Below, in pieces: positions 1 through 14,900 of a stretch of 64,000 nt of DNA (position 1 is the stretch's first letter; each line of letters opens with the position of its first letter). The DNA is from Hirudinaria manillensis (taxonomy: Eukaryota; Annelida; Clitellata; Hirudinida; Hirudinidae). The stretch lies in assembly GCA_034509925.1 (NCBI GenBank), contig CM067535.1:5800701-5864700 (forward strand). Reading direction: 5' to 3'. The notes below the pieces were generated by a model, which worked only from the letters and a program-made list of their open reading frames with translations, had not been told where the DNA came from and made no database searches. Position numbers and translations under genes: made by a program.

Positions 1-475
1 AAGATTGAAAGTATAAATTAAGCAGGAATAAATTCTGCTTCCTGATCGTTAGTGACCTCATTTTGGAAGTCAGTTTAATAGAAAGTTTTAGGACATGAAA
101 CTTTTAAATTACAACCATTTTCTGGTTACCAGTCTTAGTAAATTTTGTAAACTTATTGGAAATTTAAGACATTAAACTCAACATATCAACTTTTAGCATA
201 TTGATGCTAATTTTTTTAGATGATTCTTTGATCCTTTAAGGCATATGTTTCAGGCCATGGGAATGTGTTTGGAAGGATATTGATTGATTGAACTGTCTAT
301 GAATTGGTGTCTTGGGCTGTGCGCAGATGCATGCAGATTATCTGCCAATGATTCTTGACTATTTTGTCAGGTGTAACAACATAAATTTCTCCTAAAACTA
401 AATGCAGGGATGATGACCAGACCATATTAGGTGCTTTTAAATCAATTTATTTATTTATCTGTTTTTTACTTGCAG
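1..475 (+). other. Intron of dishevelled upstream of the first visible exon
   Basis: AT-rich sequence ending in a pyrimidine-rich acceptor (TTACTTGCAG) just before the DIX-domain exon. No coding signal is seen; the earlier DIX exons lie beyond the window. Confidence 0.75.
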
Positions 476-2925
476 AGTTGTTAAGGAGGAGTTGATCGAT
501 GATGAAGCTAAGCTGCCATGTTTCAATGGTAGAGTTGTCTCGTGGGTGAGTACGAGTTTTAGATTATCTTAAAGTTTGGGTTTGTGTCTCTTTGATTTGC
601 GTTTGTTTTTGTTTGATGTTCAAATGGACGACTGTTACTAATTGTCTGAATGATTGCGCAACCTTTTTGGCATTTCTGTCGCTAATTACACTCATTAATT
701 ACATCTTAACAATGAAAGACTGTCGGTTAAAAGGGCTCTGAGGCATTTGTTCTAACTTGGATCTGACACGTCGTTGTTGTTATTGTTGTTGTTTTAAGCA
801 GTTGTTGCTACCTTACCCTTATGCAAGCTGTATACGCGGTATACATGCCACCACCGGCCGATTAACTTAGGGTTTGTTTGGATTCAATACAATCTATGGA
901 TATGAAAATGTTTACATTTCCTCAGAATTTTCACTGGAGTCAGGGTGGCTCAGGCACGTGAAATTCTTTCTTTGACCCTCCTAATTGGCTCGTCAGACCA
1001 GTCTCAGACTGCTGGGCTTAGTTGATTTATGTGAACTTAAGGGGAATTGATTTCTGAGCAGCTTAAACCAACGCTATGCGCGATTAATTTGAAAGTATGA
1101 CTATATAGCGTCCTGGTGATTCTTGACTTCATTCATGAACTCTGACTTCATTCAGAATTTGCAATCTCCATGGGCCTCAGTTTTTGGTCAGCTGTCTTGT
1201 CTTGGAATGAGGGATCTTATTTAAAGTAGATGAATCCATTTTGACATTTATTGGCCATTTTATGGCTGGGTCATTCACGTGATTAATTGCATCCATTATT
1301 TTCTTTTCAAATATTTCATGGCGCTTGAAAACATTGTTGTTGACATTTAAACTGCAGTTGCACCCGATGGAATTGGTGGTGGTGGTGGTGATAATGATGA
1401 TGATGACAACGATGTCGCCATCACGATGCCACAGCTAAAAAACAGACTCGAGTTGCAGTTTGTAACTTCCTAAAGTATGATTGGGAGATGACAAAGCATT
1501 TGAACAGATGAACGTCTGGTCAACTTATTTCCTTCATCTGAAGCCTCCATCCGCGCGTGCTTTGTGTTCCCCGACCTATTATCTAAAGCTAATGTTTGCT
1601 TTTCAACTGCCATCCAACTGCTGAAGGACGTGTTGTTTTGAACCGCTTGACATTATGTGTTGTTGGCCCACTGCTTTTCAGAGCTTGTCCCACTACTCCG
1701 TGTATTCGTCTTTGTATTTCTTCAGTGCCTAGTCATCCAGTAATCATTGTGAAATAGTCCTGTCTGAATGAATGAATGAATGAATGAATGAATGAATGAA
1801 TGAATGAATGAATGAATGATTTAAATGATGAACAATGCATCGATAATAAACAGAAGATGGTAAGCAAATGCTCTTAACTCTGTTGAGATTAAGTTCAAGC
1901 ATTCTAAGAAATCTGGCAGCCGTTGTCTGTCTGAGAGGGACTAGCGTTTCATATCATAAACTATCCACTCCTACCACCTCCTCCATGATGAAAATCTTTT
2001 TTATTCATACTTGATTCGTTGGCTATCGTAGCGACCAGCGAGTGATTTGTTTCTACTGAACAATATTTGAGTTTCAATCTCTCCATCTTCAGAGGATTAG
2101 TCTTGAATCGTATCCAAGAAAGACAGCCTGTTTATTTTTGCTGCGCATTTATTTTGTCTGACGTCTTTCTGTATGGGCTTCCGACACTTGCTATTGTTTA
2201 TGGATGAGACGCATTCATCCAACCATAATCTCAGGATGACGCTTATAAGTTGTTAAACAATAAGACATTTAATCCTTTATCCCACGGGATAGCTAAGACA
2301 TCGTTATCATCGTCCACTATGCCCGCGTTCACACCAATGATCATCGTCGTCGTCATCATCATCACATTTGCTTTGTGTTTCACTTCGTAAAAGAACTCTC
2401 TGGTGGAGAATAATCATGGCTCCTCTCACAACTAATTAACATTCTTGTGACAAATTTTGATATGTCCGTGACTTTCCAACGAGTTCTAAATCCTCTCGTT
2501 GGATATTTGTTGGACAGAAGGACAGAAATGCTTTGTCCAACGTCACCTACTTAGTACATCGTCCAAGGTACTTACTTATGATTCACATGTGATGAGAAAC
2601 GCATATAATGTCATAACGAATGACCTTTTACGTAGCTAGATGGTTATCCAATTGGTATCTGCATTAACTGCATTCCTAAATAAGCTAAATAAGAACTGAT
2701 TAGATCTATTAAACATTTGCAAAAAAAAAACGCTGCAAAAAACTTCCCATTTGTGCAGTCGTTTGACTTGAAATCCTCCCAGCTTAGTTCATCATTATCA
2801 AGCTCACTTCATTTTATTTTGTTCATATTTTCCAGACTTTGTTGAGTGGAAATTTTGGAACATGGATCTGCTTTTCATAGAACGTGTTGCATCAGATGTG
2901 GAAATTACTCCACCTTAGGGAATGG

Positions 2926-2987
<62 letters not shown>

Positions 2988-5900
2988 CAAACAATCATTC
3001 AATCATAAAATAATGCCTCCAATAAAAATAATGTTCTTCACTGTTTTCAGACAAACGATCTTAAGAAAATCTTTAAATTCTTGTCGAAATAGCTTCTGTT
3101 TATCCCCATTTTGTAGACCTTAATAATGCAGAATAATTTCTCAGAGTTAATCACCATCATTATCACCTCGTTATCGCTTCAGTTTCTCATCTTACAGCAG
3201 CCATCTTATCTGCGCCTGTTTTCTTCTTTGAAAAGTTACACGCGGCAGTAGATTCAAAGACGTTGTCGGCAAAACTTAAATTAATATCTTGCAAAAAATG
3301 CTGTAAATGTAATGCAATTAATGAATATTTACCCGGATTAAACGTGATGGATGTTTTGAAACTGCTATGATTAGGATGTCATTTAGGCTTTTTCAGTGTT
3401 AGCTTTATCTTGTTTTAGGAGTGACATTTAGAATTGATGAGGTTGACATTCCTAGTAATTGATTGCTGCCAGTGGTCGTTATGGTGATGATGCTGGTGCT
3501 AGTGGTGATGATGATATTGAGGTAGCATTTGAAATTATGATAATGATACTTGCAGTTAGTGACTGCCGATAGCAGCACTCATTCCTCGGACAACCAAATT
3601 CCTCCTTCTCACAATAAGCAGACTGCCACAGGGGAGATCAAGGAAAGGTCAGTTGCCATTAACAACAGTCGTCCCCCTTCCTATTAGTGAGTTGTTTCAT
3701 CTTAATGATGATAATAAGAATAATAATAATATTATATAATAATAATAACAATAATAAGGTTATAATGATGAATATTAATATAGTTAATTTTAGGAGTTAA
3801 TTGTGGTATTGGTATGTTTGAGATACTTATACTGTAATAATTGCTTGGTATGACATCAGTCTCTTATTATAACTTATATAAGTTTTTGTTCCTTGAAACA
3901 GTGCTGCAACTACAGATCAAGAGAGTATTGCATATGACCCTCCAACTGACACTGACACCTTGCTGGGCAACAGAAAAGGTTGAAGCTAATTTATTAATAA
4001 TCCCCACTTTAATTAGCCTCATTAGTTTCTTATATTTCTTTATTATAATGTAATTATATTTTAATTTCTTTGGGTGGTGTAGTTTTAGTTGCAGACCAAA
4101 CTATTTGTTGCTAATTGGTTATGTCCATTATTGAGAAATAATAACAATTCCAACTGGTGTTGCCGTTGTGTTTCAAGCTGTTTCTTAGCTGATCGGTCAT
4201 TCATTTCATTGAGGTTTTGACATAAGTTGGGTTCTTATTGGATCAATTATGAGTCCAATTGCAATTCAATTGCTGCTACCAATATTGTTATCAATAATTA
4301 TAATTGATCAGCTATAATTAAATATAACATCACTGAATAATCATGACACAACTAATGCAACAAGTTATTGCCAACAATGGCGAGTGAGCGAACTATTTAC
4401 AAGCAACAAGAAATGTGCTTATGGAATGTAAATTAAATTAATAGGTTAAATAATAACAAACATGTGTTAAATAATCTCAGGACCTCACATAGCCATGTCC
4501 AGACAGCCTTACAACCAAAGGATGAATTATGACGGAGCCTCCTCCATTATGACCAGCGACATAGAGTCGGTCAGCGTCATTGACACAGACGACACTCAGA
4601 GCAGGTAATTATAAATGTTTTAATTACTAATGACTCAATATTGGTGTCATTAAATGACATAGTAATTAGCCAAAGGATTTAAGGGGATTTTTGTCAGTTA
4701 ATAGATAAATTAGCAAAATATCACGTAAATTATCTTGCATTCACATTTATGATGAACTTGAATGTTTGCATTCTGAATGGCATTATTATTATTATTATTA
4801 TTATTTTCAGCTTGTTTAAGGCATCGTTATAAGGTAGTTTAAATGAAATTTAAATCTAATTAAGGACTTGTAATTTGTTTCCTATTGTTATTTACACAGT
4901 AATTATTATTTATTATTGGAATGGGCGATTTCCATGGCGATCTTTGGGTGCCTCACGCACGTATAGATTGTTGAATGGTAGGGAATAAGAAGACTCCTTT
5001 TATTAAGGCTATCACGTGTGAAGACCTCTTTTAAAAGCTGGATATTATATTTAATATATTTAATTATAATCCATAATTATGTCCCTGAACATTGTCTTAC
5101 CAAGTTATTTAATGCCTAAAACATGCCCTACACCTATTCTCCTGGTTCTTTTGTTTTTGATGATAATGATGATGATATTATTGGTGATATTCAATAATGT
5201 AATCAATATGATATTACTGATGGTATTGTTGATGGATGTAATTGGTGATATTACAAGAAGTTGCTTGAGGCATCTTTTTCAAATGAAACAATTTTTTTTT
5301 TAAATTTCTAATTTTAATAGCTACTTGCAGTCTCCTAATATTTATGGGTCTGTTTATTTGTTTTTAAAACTTTTTAGCAACTACTCGTGTGCAGCTTCTG
5401 CTCTGTTTCTTTAGCATTCAGAATTCATTTAGAATCTAGAATGCATTTCTTTAGCAGTTGCTTGGTTTATAAATAAAAATTAATAGCTTTTAAATTCCTT
5501 TTATAAATTTAGGTTAATTCTACAAGTTCTTTTTAAACATGTCAGTTTTTTAAACCTTTCAGTTATTCTGTAGGAATTCTGTTCTTGCATGTTGCGACTG
5601 CCAAGAAAGAACATTGTGAATGTCCTCTGGATGTTACATTGTGTTCTTGTTTGTGGTGATTGCTCCCAAACAACCAAGGATGTCAGTATATAACTAAACC
5701 TAAATAAATTTGTGAAGATTAGTATACATATAATATTATATATTATTTAATATATATTTATAAAAATATTATATATGTTATTTAATAGAAATTAAACGTT
5801 GCTAATGTTAGTATCACTTATTATTAATATTATTGCCGTTATGTTAACTAAAAGTGCCTGAAATCATGTTGCTGGAGTCAAGGCCACGCCAAGCACATTG

Positions 5901-8900
5901 GCAGAAAATATTCGTACTAATTGGACAATTTGAAAGAAGTTGTTAAAATAATTCGGATATTCCCTCTCACGACTTGGCAATTATTTTATTTTATTTGCAA
6001 ATTATTTGTTCTTTTACACAATTTTCAGAATAATTTATTTAAAGGTGTTCTGTTTGAACAGTTGATGCAACTTTTTTTTTTCAAGCTTGCTTTTTATTTT
6101 TCTTCATAAGTAATGAATACATAGATTTATTGGAATTGTTATTATTATTATTATTAATTGTTGTTGTTATTAGTTAAGTAATCATGTTCCACATTACCAT
6201 TACTGCTAAACAAAACAATCAACACACTGAAAGAGCGAGTTAGCATGTCTAGGCAACCAATCAATGTTCTCTTGCAGATGTTTTATAACGTTTATGCTGC
6301 CTTCTGGAAATGCAATTAATCATCTCTGCTTTTTTCATTCATGCCTCCTCGTCCTCTTGTGGAGTGTCCAGATTAAATTAAATACTTTTAGCCAGCCATT
6401 TCAACAAATACTGGATTCCATGGCAACAAAGCCATTGTCAATTCATTCCTATGATTACTCAGATTTTAGGTGCACCCTTTGACGTTGGAAATGTTGAATA
6501 GAATTAACAAGAGAAAGAGAAGCATTGAGCTTTGTGCTCCTCTATCCAGAATGGAATGGTGTTGAATGCCATGTTTTTAAATGTTGAGCAAAAATTCTGG
6601 CTAATTAACTGTTTCTCCAATGTAATAATGGGCTAATAAAGCAGTCTAACTAACGGTCTAGTCTCATGATGAGACTTGAATATGTAATCTTCAAGATTGG
6701 CTTGGACATCATCATTACTATTATTATTATTATTAATATTATCCACTCATCAAATCACTTGAATTAACAAACAGTCTCTTAATATAAACATATTAAATGC
6801 CTTCGGATAACATGTTTTGACGTTTGAAATGTTGAATAGAATTAACAAGAGAAAGAGAAGCATTGAGCTTTGTGCTCCTCTATCCAGAATGGAATGGTGT
6901 TGAATGCCATGTTTTTAAATTTTGAGCAAAAATTCTGGCTAATTAACTGTTTCTCTGCTAATGTAATAATGGGCTAATAAAGCAGTCTAACTAACGGTCT
7001 ATTCTTATGATGAGACTTGAATAAGTAATCTTCAAGATTGGCTTGGACATCATCATCATTATTATTATTATTATTATTATTATTAATATTATCCACTCAT
7101 AAAATCACTTGAATTAACAAACAGTCTCTTATTATAAACAGATTAAATGCCTTCGGATAACATGTTAAAGCCTGGGAATGTATTACAAAGTTTTGTATGT
7201 TTTTGGATAGTAAATTGATTTTACTGTTAGACGTAAAGATTTGGATGGAATTAATGCATCAGCCACCTGTTTTGGATTCTCCCGCGATAAAGATTTTTGC
7301 TTCTGCTCACGTGGTGCTCTCAAATCACATTGCTGTGCTCACAATGTGGATGTTTATGTTGCTTTTATGTTGACCCAGGCAACCATGTTTACGAACTCGA
7401 ATGACCCTGCCGCGGATTATAATGGCACTGCAACTCTCCTCGGTAATAAATTCCGATCGATACGCTGGCCTTGAATAATTTATGTTAATTAGAAGAAATT
7501 GTAACCGGGCTACACAAACAAACATCTATCTGTCCGTCCGTCCGTCTGAGATTACTTCTTGAAGCTGATTAATATTCTTTTGCCTTTTGTTGGTGCATTG
7601 GAAAATAATGCTTGTGCACTTGAAATGGAAAACGTGGCAACGATTTCAGGTGAAGACCGTAGCCTCATTTATTTCAATAATTTGGCATTAAATTGATCTC
7701 CTAATCAATGAAGTTTAATTAAATAATTAATTTAATAATAAATAATTAAATAAATAAATAAGACACCAAGAAACATTGCTCCATCGATTAACTAACAGAA
7801 TATAATTGGATTTACTTAGAACTGCACTTAAAAAAATACCAATTGTTCATCTAATGAATAGCATGAACTTAAATATTGGCCATAGAAATTGAGAATGAAC
7901 ATAATTTTGAACCCAGATTCTCCAGCGTATCTGGAACAACCGGAGCATCCTCCGTGTACGCTAGGAACAGGAAGAAAAAGTTGAGGCACAGGATGCCTCC
8001 CATTAGTCAGGTATGCTCCCCTCTGGTTATTTGATATTATCTGGGTCTACTACCCTGTGATAAAAAATAGAAATCCATACTCTACTCTGGTCTTTCCCAG
8101 CATCATTCATTGGAACTGTTGCTCCGTTATCTTTCCTCACTTTTATCAGCTTCATATTTTCAATTCACTGCTTGTTTATTGCTCGTTTATGATTTGGATT
8201 TTTGTAACGATCAATCTTACTCGGGCTATGCTAAACTGCATTTTCTAATCAGTAGCATGTGATTTAGAAGTTATGTCATAACGAATATTATATTAAATCA
8301 ATAATTAGTTACTTAATAACCCATCTTGTTTAGTTACTGTCCATTTTATAATCTCTTTCATAACTTATTTTAATTGTATAGTATATTATATTTATATTAT
8401 ATTGATCATAGTTATTACAATTTATTTGGTATGATTGTATTGACAGGCATCATCCATGAGTAGCATAACAGATTCAACAATGTCTCTCAATGTAATCAAC
8501 GTTGTACTTAACATGGGTAGGTTGTGCCTGGGTTTTCAATTCTTAAGTTGTCTTAGGATAAGATTCATGTGATGAGGAATTGATTTCAAATTTAGGGCAA
8601 TTATAATGACTTATTATAGTTCATAAGTCATTTATTTTATTCATTCATTCATTCATTCATTCATTCATTCATTCATTCATTCATATAATTGCCCTTCATT
8701 CATTCTGCATCATCATTCCTTCATAATTGTGTAATAATTGCTATATTTAAAAATATTTATTATTTATGCACTTTTGCTCAGAGTGAATCATCAGGTATTA
8801 TAATATAATAATAATAACAATATTATAATAATAACAATTATTATTATAATTATTATTATTATTATCTAAACTTGGAGGTTATGTTTCATGAGAAATGATG

Positions 8901-11900
8901 TGGGAACTTTGAGATTATAACTCAGTTGCTGCTCACATGATGTTGGATGTTAAGTGATCAAATTGATGTCATTACTTTAATTAATATTAACAAATATAAT
9001 TAGGTTCTTTTAGTCAAGAATATTTGACAATTATTATTATTATTATAACAAAATGATGACACTGTTTCGATATGTATGATTTGTCTCAGTCATTGTTGGT
9101 TAAAATGGTGGTGAAGCTAGTGGGGACAACATCTCTTGACAGACTCTAAAGTCTCGATAATGATGACGATGATGACAAAAGTATTGATAATAATAATAAA
9201 AAAATAATACTAACAATTTCCTTTCCCATCAGATACTGTTAACTTCCTCGGGATCAGCATTGTGGGCCAAACAAACAAAGGAGGAGATGGCGGTATATAC
9301 GTTGGTTCCATCATGAAAGGGTTAGCGTTATTATGCTCTGATTTTTATTTAAAATTATAATATTTATAAGTTTTCATAATAATAATAATAAGCTGGCTTT
9401 ACCTGGTTATTGTTTGCTGTAAAAATATTTTCCTTTTCTTGACCTTGTTATTTTAATTCTTTAGTTCTTTATAAGATTTTATTCACCGAGATAGGAGATC
9501 ATAGGTGGCATTCAGTTGCCAAATTCCATGAAAAGCTTTGAGGCACTGTTTCCTTGCTTCTATTATGCCTCACTTTATTATGATGATATTTATTGTGGCG
9601 ATGATGATGATTTCGGTTTGTGCGTTAAGTTAGCAGATGCCTCTAGCGCGCATAAGAGGCAGATGGATTGCTTTATTAAAGGAACAGGGAATTTAGGGTT
9701 TTAGTCTCAAATCTCTGTCCACGATATGAGACATAAAAATTAGATGCAAATCATTTTCAAAACAGAGAGTAATGCATTGATTGCATTATATGACGATGCT
9801 ACAAGGAAACTACATTCTGCAAATGCTATGAATGAATTCACCTGCCATTTTGAGAATATTTGAACAAAAAAGTAAATTGTTGGATTTACATGACAATGGA
9901 AGTAGTTTTTGAATCGTTTGCGTCTACAAACCTACAAACGATCGTATGCATTCAGAGCTGCTGAATTAAAAGTTTTGTGGAAACGTTTTGCTGAATTTAA
10001 GGAATGAGGGTGCATTTTTGTATTCTTATGGACCTGTTCAGCATTAAGTTGTCGTCGTCTTCGTTGTTGTTGTTGTTTTCACAAAAGCCTCCATAACCAC
10101 ATCTTTAATCGAGTGCTGGGATGAGAATAAGCTTGTGCTCGATGCAAATGCGGTGACTGAAATGGCTGAAGTTATTCCCGTCATTCAAGCACTTATTTTG
10201 TTTGTGGATAAACATTTAATTTAGAATATTTTATGGACCTAATAGAACCTTATGATGCGTGGTTTTAAGGCAGTGGTTTTGGTCCTAAATTTTGTTATTA
10301 ATTTCACGTAGACCATTTCTAAACAATTTGTGAAGAATCAATTTAAAAAAAAATGAATAAATTTGAATTCAATGTATATTATTCTAATGTATATTATTCT
10401 AATATTTATTATTCAAATATTTATTATTCAAATATTTATTATTCAAAATTCTATTATTCAACAGCGGTGCAGTTGCTCTGGATGGACGCATTGAACCCGG
10501 TGATATGATCTTGGAAGTGAACGGAGTCAGCTTTGAGGACATGTCAAACGATGAGGCCGTGCATGCTCTCAGGTCTGCAGCACAAAGACCAGGGTGAGCT
10601 TATTTACAGATAATGAACCTAGTTGTTGTGATGATGATGGTGATGATGACGACGATGATGGTGATGATGATGACGACGATGATAGCAGTGGTGGTGGTGG
10701 TGGTGGTGATGATGACGACGATGATAGTAGTGGTGGTGGTGGTGGTGATGATGACGACGATGATAGTAGTGGTGATGGTGATAAATGTACATAAGTAACT
10801 TCCATTGCAACAAGTAAACAAATGGAAAGGTGTGCATAAGATGATCTCATTTGCTCAATGGCAGAATCCGCTCTCAAAACAAAACACGCGAGCACTTCCT
10901 GGGGTCCTGCTTATTTACCTCGGCTAAACAACTCCAACTATTTATATCCATGAAATTATTTCATTTTGCAAGTTCTGTTGATCAACAGCAAACAATGAAC
11001 AGAAATATTATTCTTTTTTTCTGACTTTAAAAAAAATAAAAAATAAAAAAACAGAAAAAACATCGTGTTTCCAGAAAGTTCTCGAACAGAAAAAAAATCA
11101 GAATTATTGCATCAAAAAGTGACATCCTGCAATGATTTTAAAACCTAACGTCACTTTTTTCCTCCTCTTCAGGATGGCTTTTTGTGGAAAGTAATGTTGA
11201 TGGAAACTGTTGTGATGTTGATGGAAACTGTTGTGATGTTGACAGAAATTGTTGTGATATTGGACTTCCATTCCTTTTTTTATCTCTCAGTCCGGTCACT
11301 CTGGTGGTGGCCAAGTGTTGGGATCCGAACCCGAAAGGGTACATGATGGCCCCGAGGCAAGAGCCAGTTCGTCCCATCGACCCTTCTGCCTGGGTGGCTC
11401 ACACCGAGGCCGTGAGGGCCATGTACGGCAGACTCGGACCACCCCCCTCTGCCATAAGGACTTCATCCAATGGGGCTGTCATGTCCTCTATACCTGAGTG
11501 TGCAGGTGAAGGTGACTTTCTACCTCCTCCTAGTTCTTTTAGTTGTCCAGAAAAATTTTATTTTTAAATTTCAATTTAATTTTTGATAAATATGTAATCT
11601 TATTTTGAAGATTTAATTTCTTTTTATGTTTTTTGTCTGTTATTTTACATTTTTTAAAGTAACATTGTTTGAATGATATAAAAAAACATCTTGACTGACA
11701 AATTACTATTTGTTTAAATCGTTTCAAGAAATAATTCGTAGAGAAATATTTTTATTTTTCAATCATTTTTATAACTTTTTGATAGCTTTTTTGATTTTAT
11801 AAATGCAAGGAGTAAAAATGATTGTCTAGAAATTGTCAACCTAAATATTGTCGTTTTCAGCAGAAAGAGCCGGAAGTTATTCACCTACAATGTCAAATAC

Positions 11901-14900
11901 GCTCAACACATCTAAGAGTAAGAAGCTGATTTGTTCATCGTTTTACATTAATTAATTAATTATGATAATGAAGAACTGGTCTAATGTTTAACTAAAAAGA
12001 AAGAAAACAATCCAGGCAAGATGGTGATGAGCATAATGTTATCGCTATGACGATGACTACGACTTCTGCCACACTTCTTTTCATTCCCCCCTCAGATACC
12101 ATTAACTTGTCTTGTTTGCAACATGTTGCAGATCAAACAAACAGAGGAGGGGGAATGAAACTGTGTTTTTTTTATATTCTAATGAAATCAAATTTATTTC
12201 TTTTTCAGCATCAGATCCAGGCCCCCTGAATATCTCCACGGACCCACAGGTGATCGTCCGAGTCATGGTTCAACCCGACTCTGGTCTTGAGATCAGGGAC
12301 AGGACTTGGCTCAAAATCACCATCCCGAATGCTTTCATAGGTCAGCAAGGATTTTGTTGTGGAAATTCTATGGAATTAATGGTTATGCATGCCCTTGGGA
12401 AAGCATGTTTAAAGCTCTGTGGTTGCCTGATAATTATGATATAATTATGATTCTCAATAATATTAAACAAACTGTTCCTTAATAGTTGTTGCTGTTTGTA
12501 CTGATATTGCATAATTGAACAATAGCAGAGATTAGTTGTTTGTTCTCTGATACCAATTATGGTATCAATACTTCTGCTTATCATGGTATCAATTCTTCTG
12601 CTTATCATGGGAGTTGCTCTTTGAAATGACATGAGAAATAAAAAATCATCATTTATTGTAATTGAATAGCACCTACACCAATGCAATCACAGCTTCTCTG
12701 CACCACAATAACCTCAAAGGCAATACACTTGCTGATCTCTTGTTTAAAAGATTATGATATTTATTTGTATTTATTTATATATATATATTTATTAATTTAA
12801 AAAAAAATTTTTCCAGGTTCCGACTTGGTCAACTGGCTCCACAGTCACGTGGAAGGTTTCGCGGATCGCAGGGAAGCTCGCAAGTTCGCCTGCAACCTGC
12901 TCAAGAAGGGCTTCATTAAACACACCGTCAACAAACTCTCCTTCTCAGAGCAGTGCTACTACACTGTTGTGGGCATTGTTTCAGGTTGGTTGGTTGGTTG
13001 GTCATATGTCTGATAATCCTTCTGGCCTGTTGACTTAAAAATACAATTTTTTTTGTATTTTTTAAATAATATATGAAATATTAAATTTATTGCACAGAGA
13101 ACCATAACAACTTCACAATGATGTAAATTATAAGCAAGATCATCATTGCATATCAGCACATCAGATTCATCTCCTGAATTTACAATCAGTATTGAAACAT
13201 CTATCGCAAGGTGCCATTGTTACCAGCAAATGTAATATTTTTGTCTTCACCACACAAGCATCCCTTTCCAGCACAACAATGGTTCAATTAATTCTGTGTC
13301 TTTGTAAATAAATTCTTCTTTCTGCAATCCATTTTTTATATCAATTATTTGCAAAATCAATCATGACTTTTGAACTCCTCATGGATAACTTGCTAATCCA
13401 GTTTGCTTATCAAATGTGCCAGCATCCAAGTCCACTTCTTATGATATATAAGAATATCCTTCAATGAGGAAATGATAAACTTTGACTTCAAACATCATTT
13501 CAGCAATAAATTTATGAAATCCTATTGATTCTATTTATTTTCCTCAATATAGTGTTTTATTTATTTTGTTTCTAGTCATATTTATCCTTCCTTCCTAGAT
13601 ATTCATTTTAATTCCAATTTTATTGTTTAATTTCCTTTCATTTTATTAATTTAGCCACTAGTTTGTGTCTGATGGTTTGCTTGTCGGTGCCCTTACATCC
13701 CTTTTGGATAAAATGGAGCACGTTAAAAATTGGCTAAATAAATGTAAATGCACCAGTATTGCTGGATGTGGTCATCAGAAGGAATTTATAGAATACTTAC
13801 TACCTTTTGAGTCGTTATTACATAATTCAAATAGGTTAATTATAGTTAATTATTATTCCGACCATTACATCACATCAAAATCAATAAATCGCTTCCTATT
13901 GACAAATCCATAACGTCAAAAGAAATTTGAGCAAATTTGACGCCTAAAAGCCTTTCAAAAGTGCATATGATTGGTTGGAACATCATCGGTAAATAATAAT
14001 TATTGATTCGCAATAGATATTCATTAACAACTGCACACAGAATGTGAGCACCAGATGCATTTATTGCAATAGAGTTTTAAAAAAATGTTTTTAATTTTTT
14101 TTAAATTTACAAAATTTAAAACCATTTATTTGTTTTTTTTTTTTTTTTTTGGCTTTGAAGTTTTTTTCAAATTTTATTCCAATAAAATATAAAACATTAT
14201 GAAATAATAACATCCCAAAATATTTCAATTTTGTATCATTATTATGGTGTGTGAGTCACAAGACTTCTTGTTTATTTACAATTTAATGTCACTTTAAATG
14301 CTCTTCTCAAGATTTTCATGAATAAAACTATTTTTTAAACCTGTTAATCATAAGATGTCAAATGAGATCTGAAGTTTTGAATGTTAACAATTTCACCAAT
14401 TTCACTTGTTTTTCTGTAATACTTTCATTCAGAAATGTTTATTCTAAATATTTTAATAAATGTATAAATATATCTATATCTAAATATATTAATATGTATC
14501 TAAATGTATTAACATATTAATGTATTTTCTGTAATTTAATTCAAAAATAAAAAAAAGGTGGAAATGTTTGAACAGAATGTATTTGGAATGTCCTGTTGTT
14601 AGTTTTTTTTTTTAAGATCTTGTTGTTGTTGTTGATGCAATGGGTTGCATCTGCTGTTGCTTGTCAAATCAACAACTGTTGTTTACAATATTTTTTATTA
14701 TCTTACTTCAAGTGCAATGTTGCTTCTCAACGTTAGCTTTAAAAACACACCGCATTACGTTTACAAGAAATTTATTTATTTTAATCTTCTGATCTTATTA
14801 ATTTTAGCCTCTAATTTCTGCCTCTATTCATTAATTAATTTAAATAATCAGCTGAATTTCTTATTATTATTTTCTTATATATTATTTTTGACAAAGGAAA

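Larger units (their letters stand above)
546..3555 (+). other. First long intron of dishevelled in the window
   Basis: About 3.0 kb between the DIX-end exon and the next linker exon, bounded by GTGAGT and TTGCAG. It holds (TGAA)n and (GATT)n microsatellites. No open frame with coding character is seen on either strand. Confidence 0.8.

Noticed and set aside
1741..3000. CRISPR-like regular repeats
   Set aside because: The repeats are pure microsatellites without unique spacers, and the DNA is animal.
10569..10895. Ser/Pro-, Asp/Gly-, His- and Thr-rich open frames
   Set aside because: They are produced by the GAT/GGT triplet repeat in a dishevelled intron; all frames stay open because the repeat is divisible by three.
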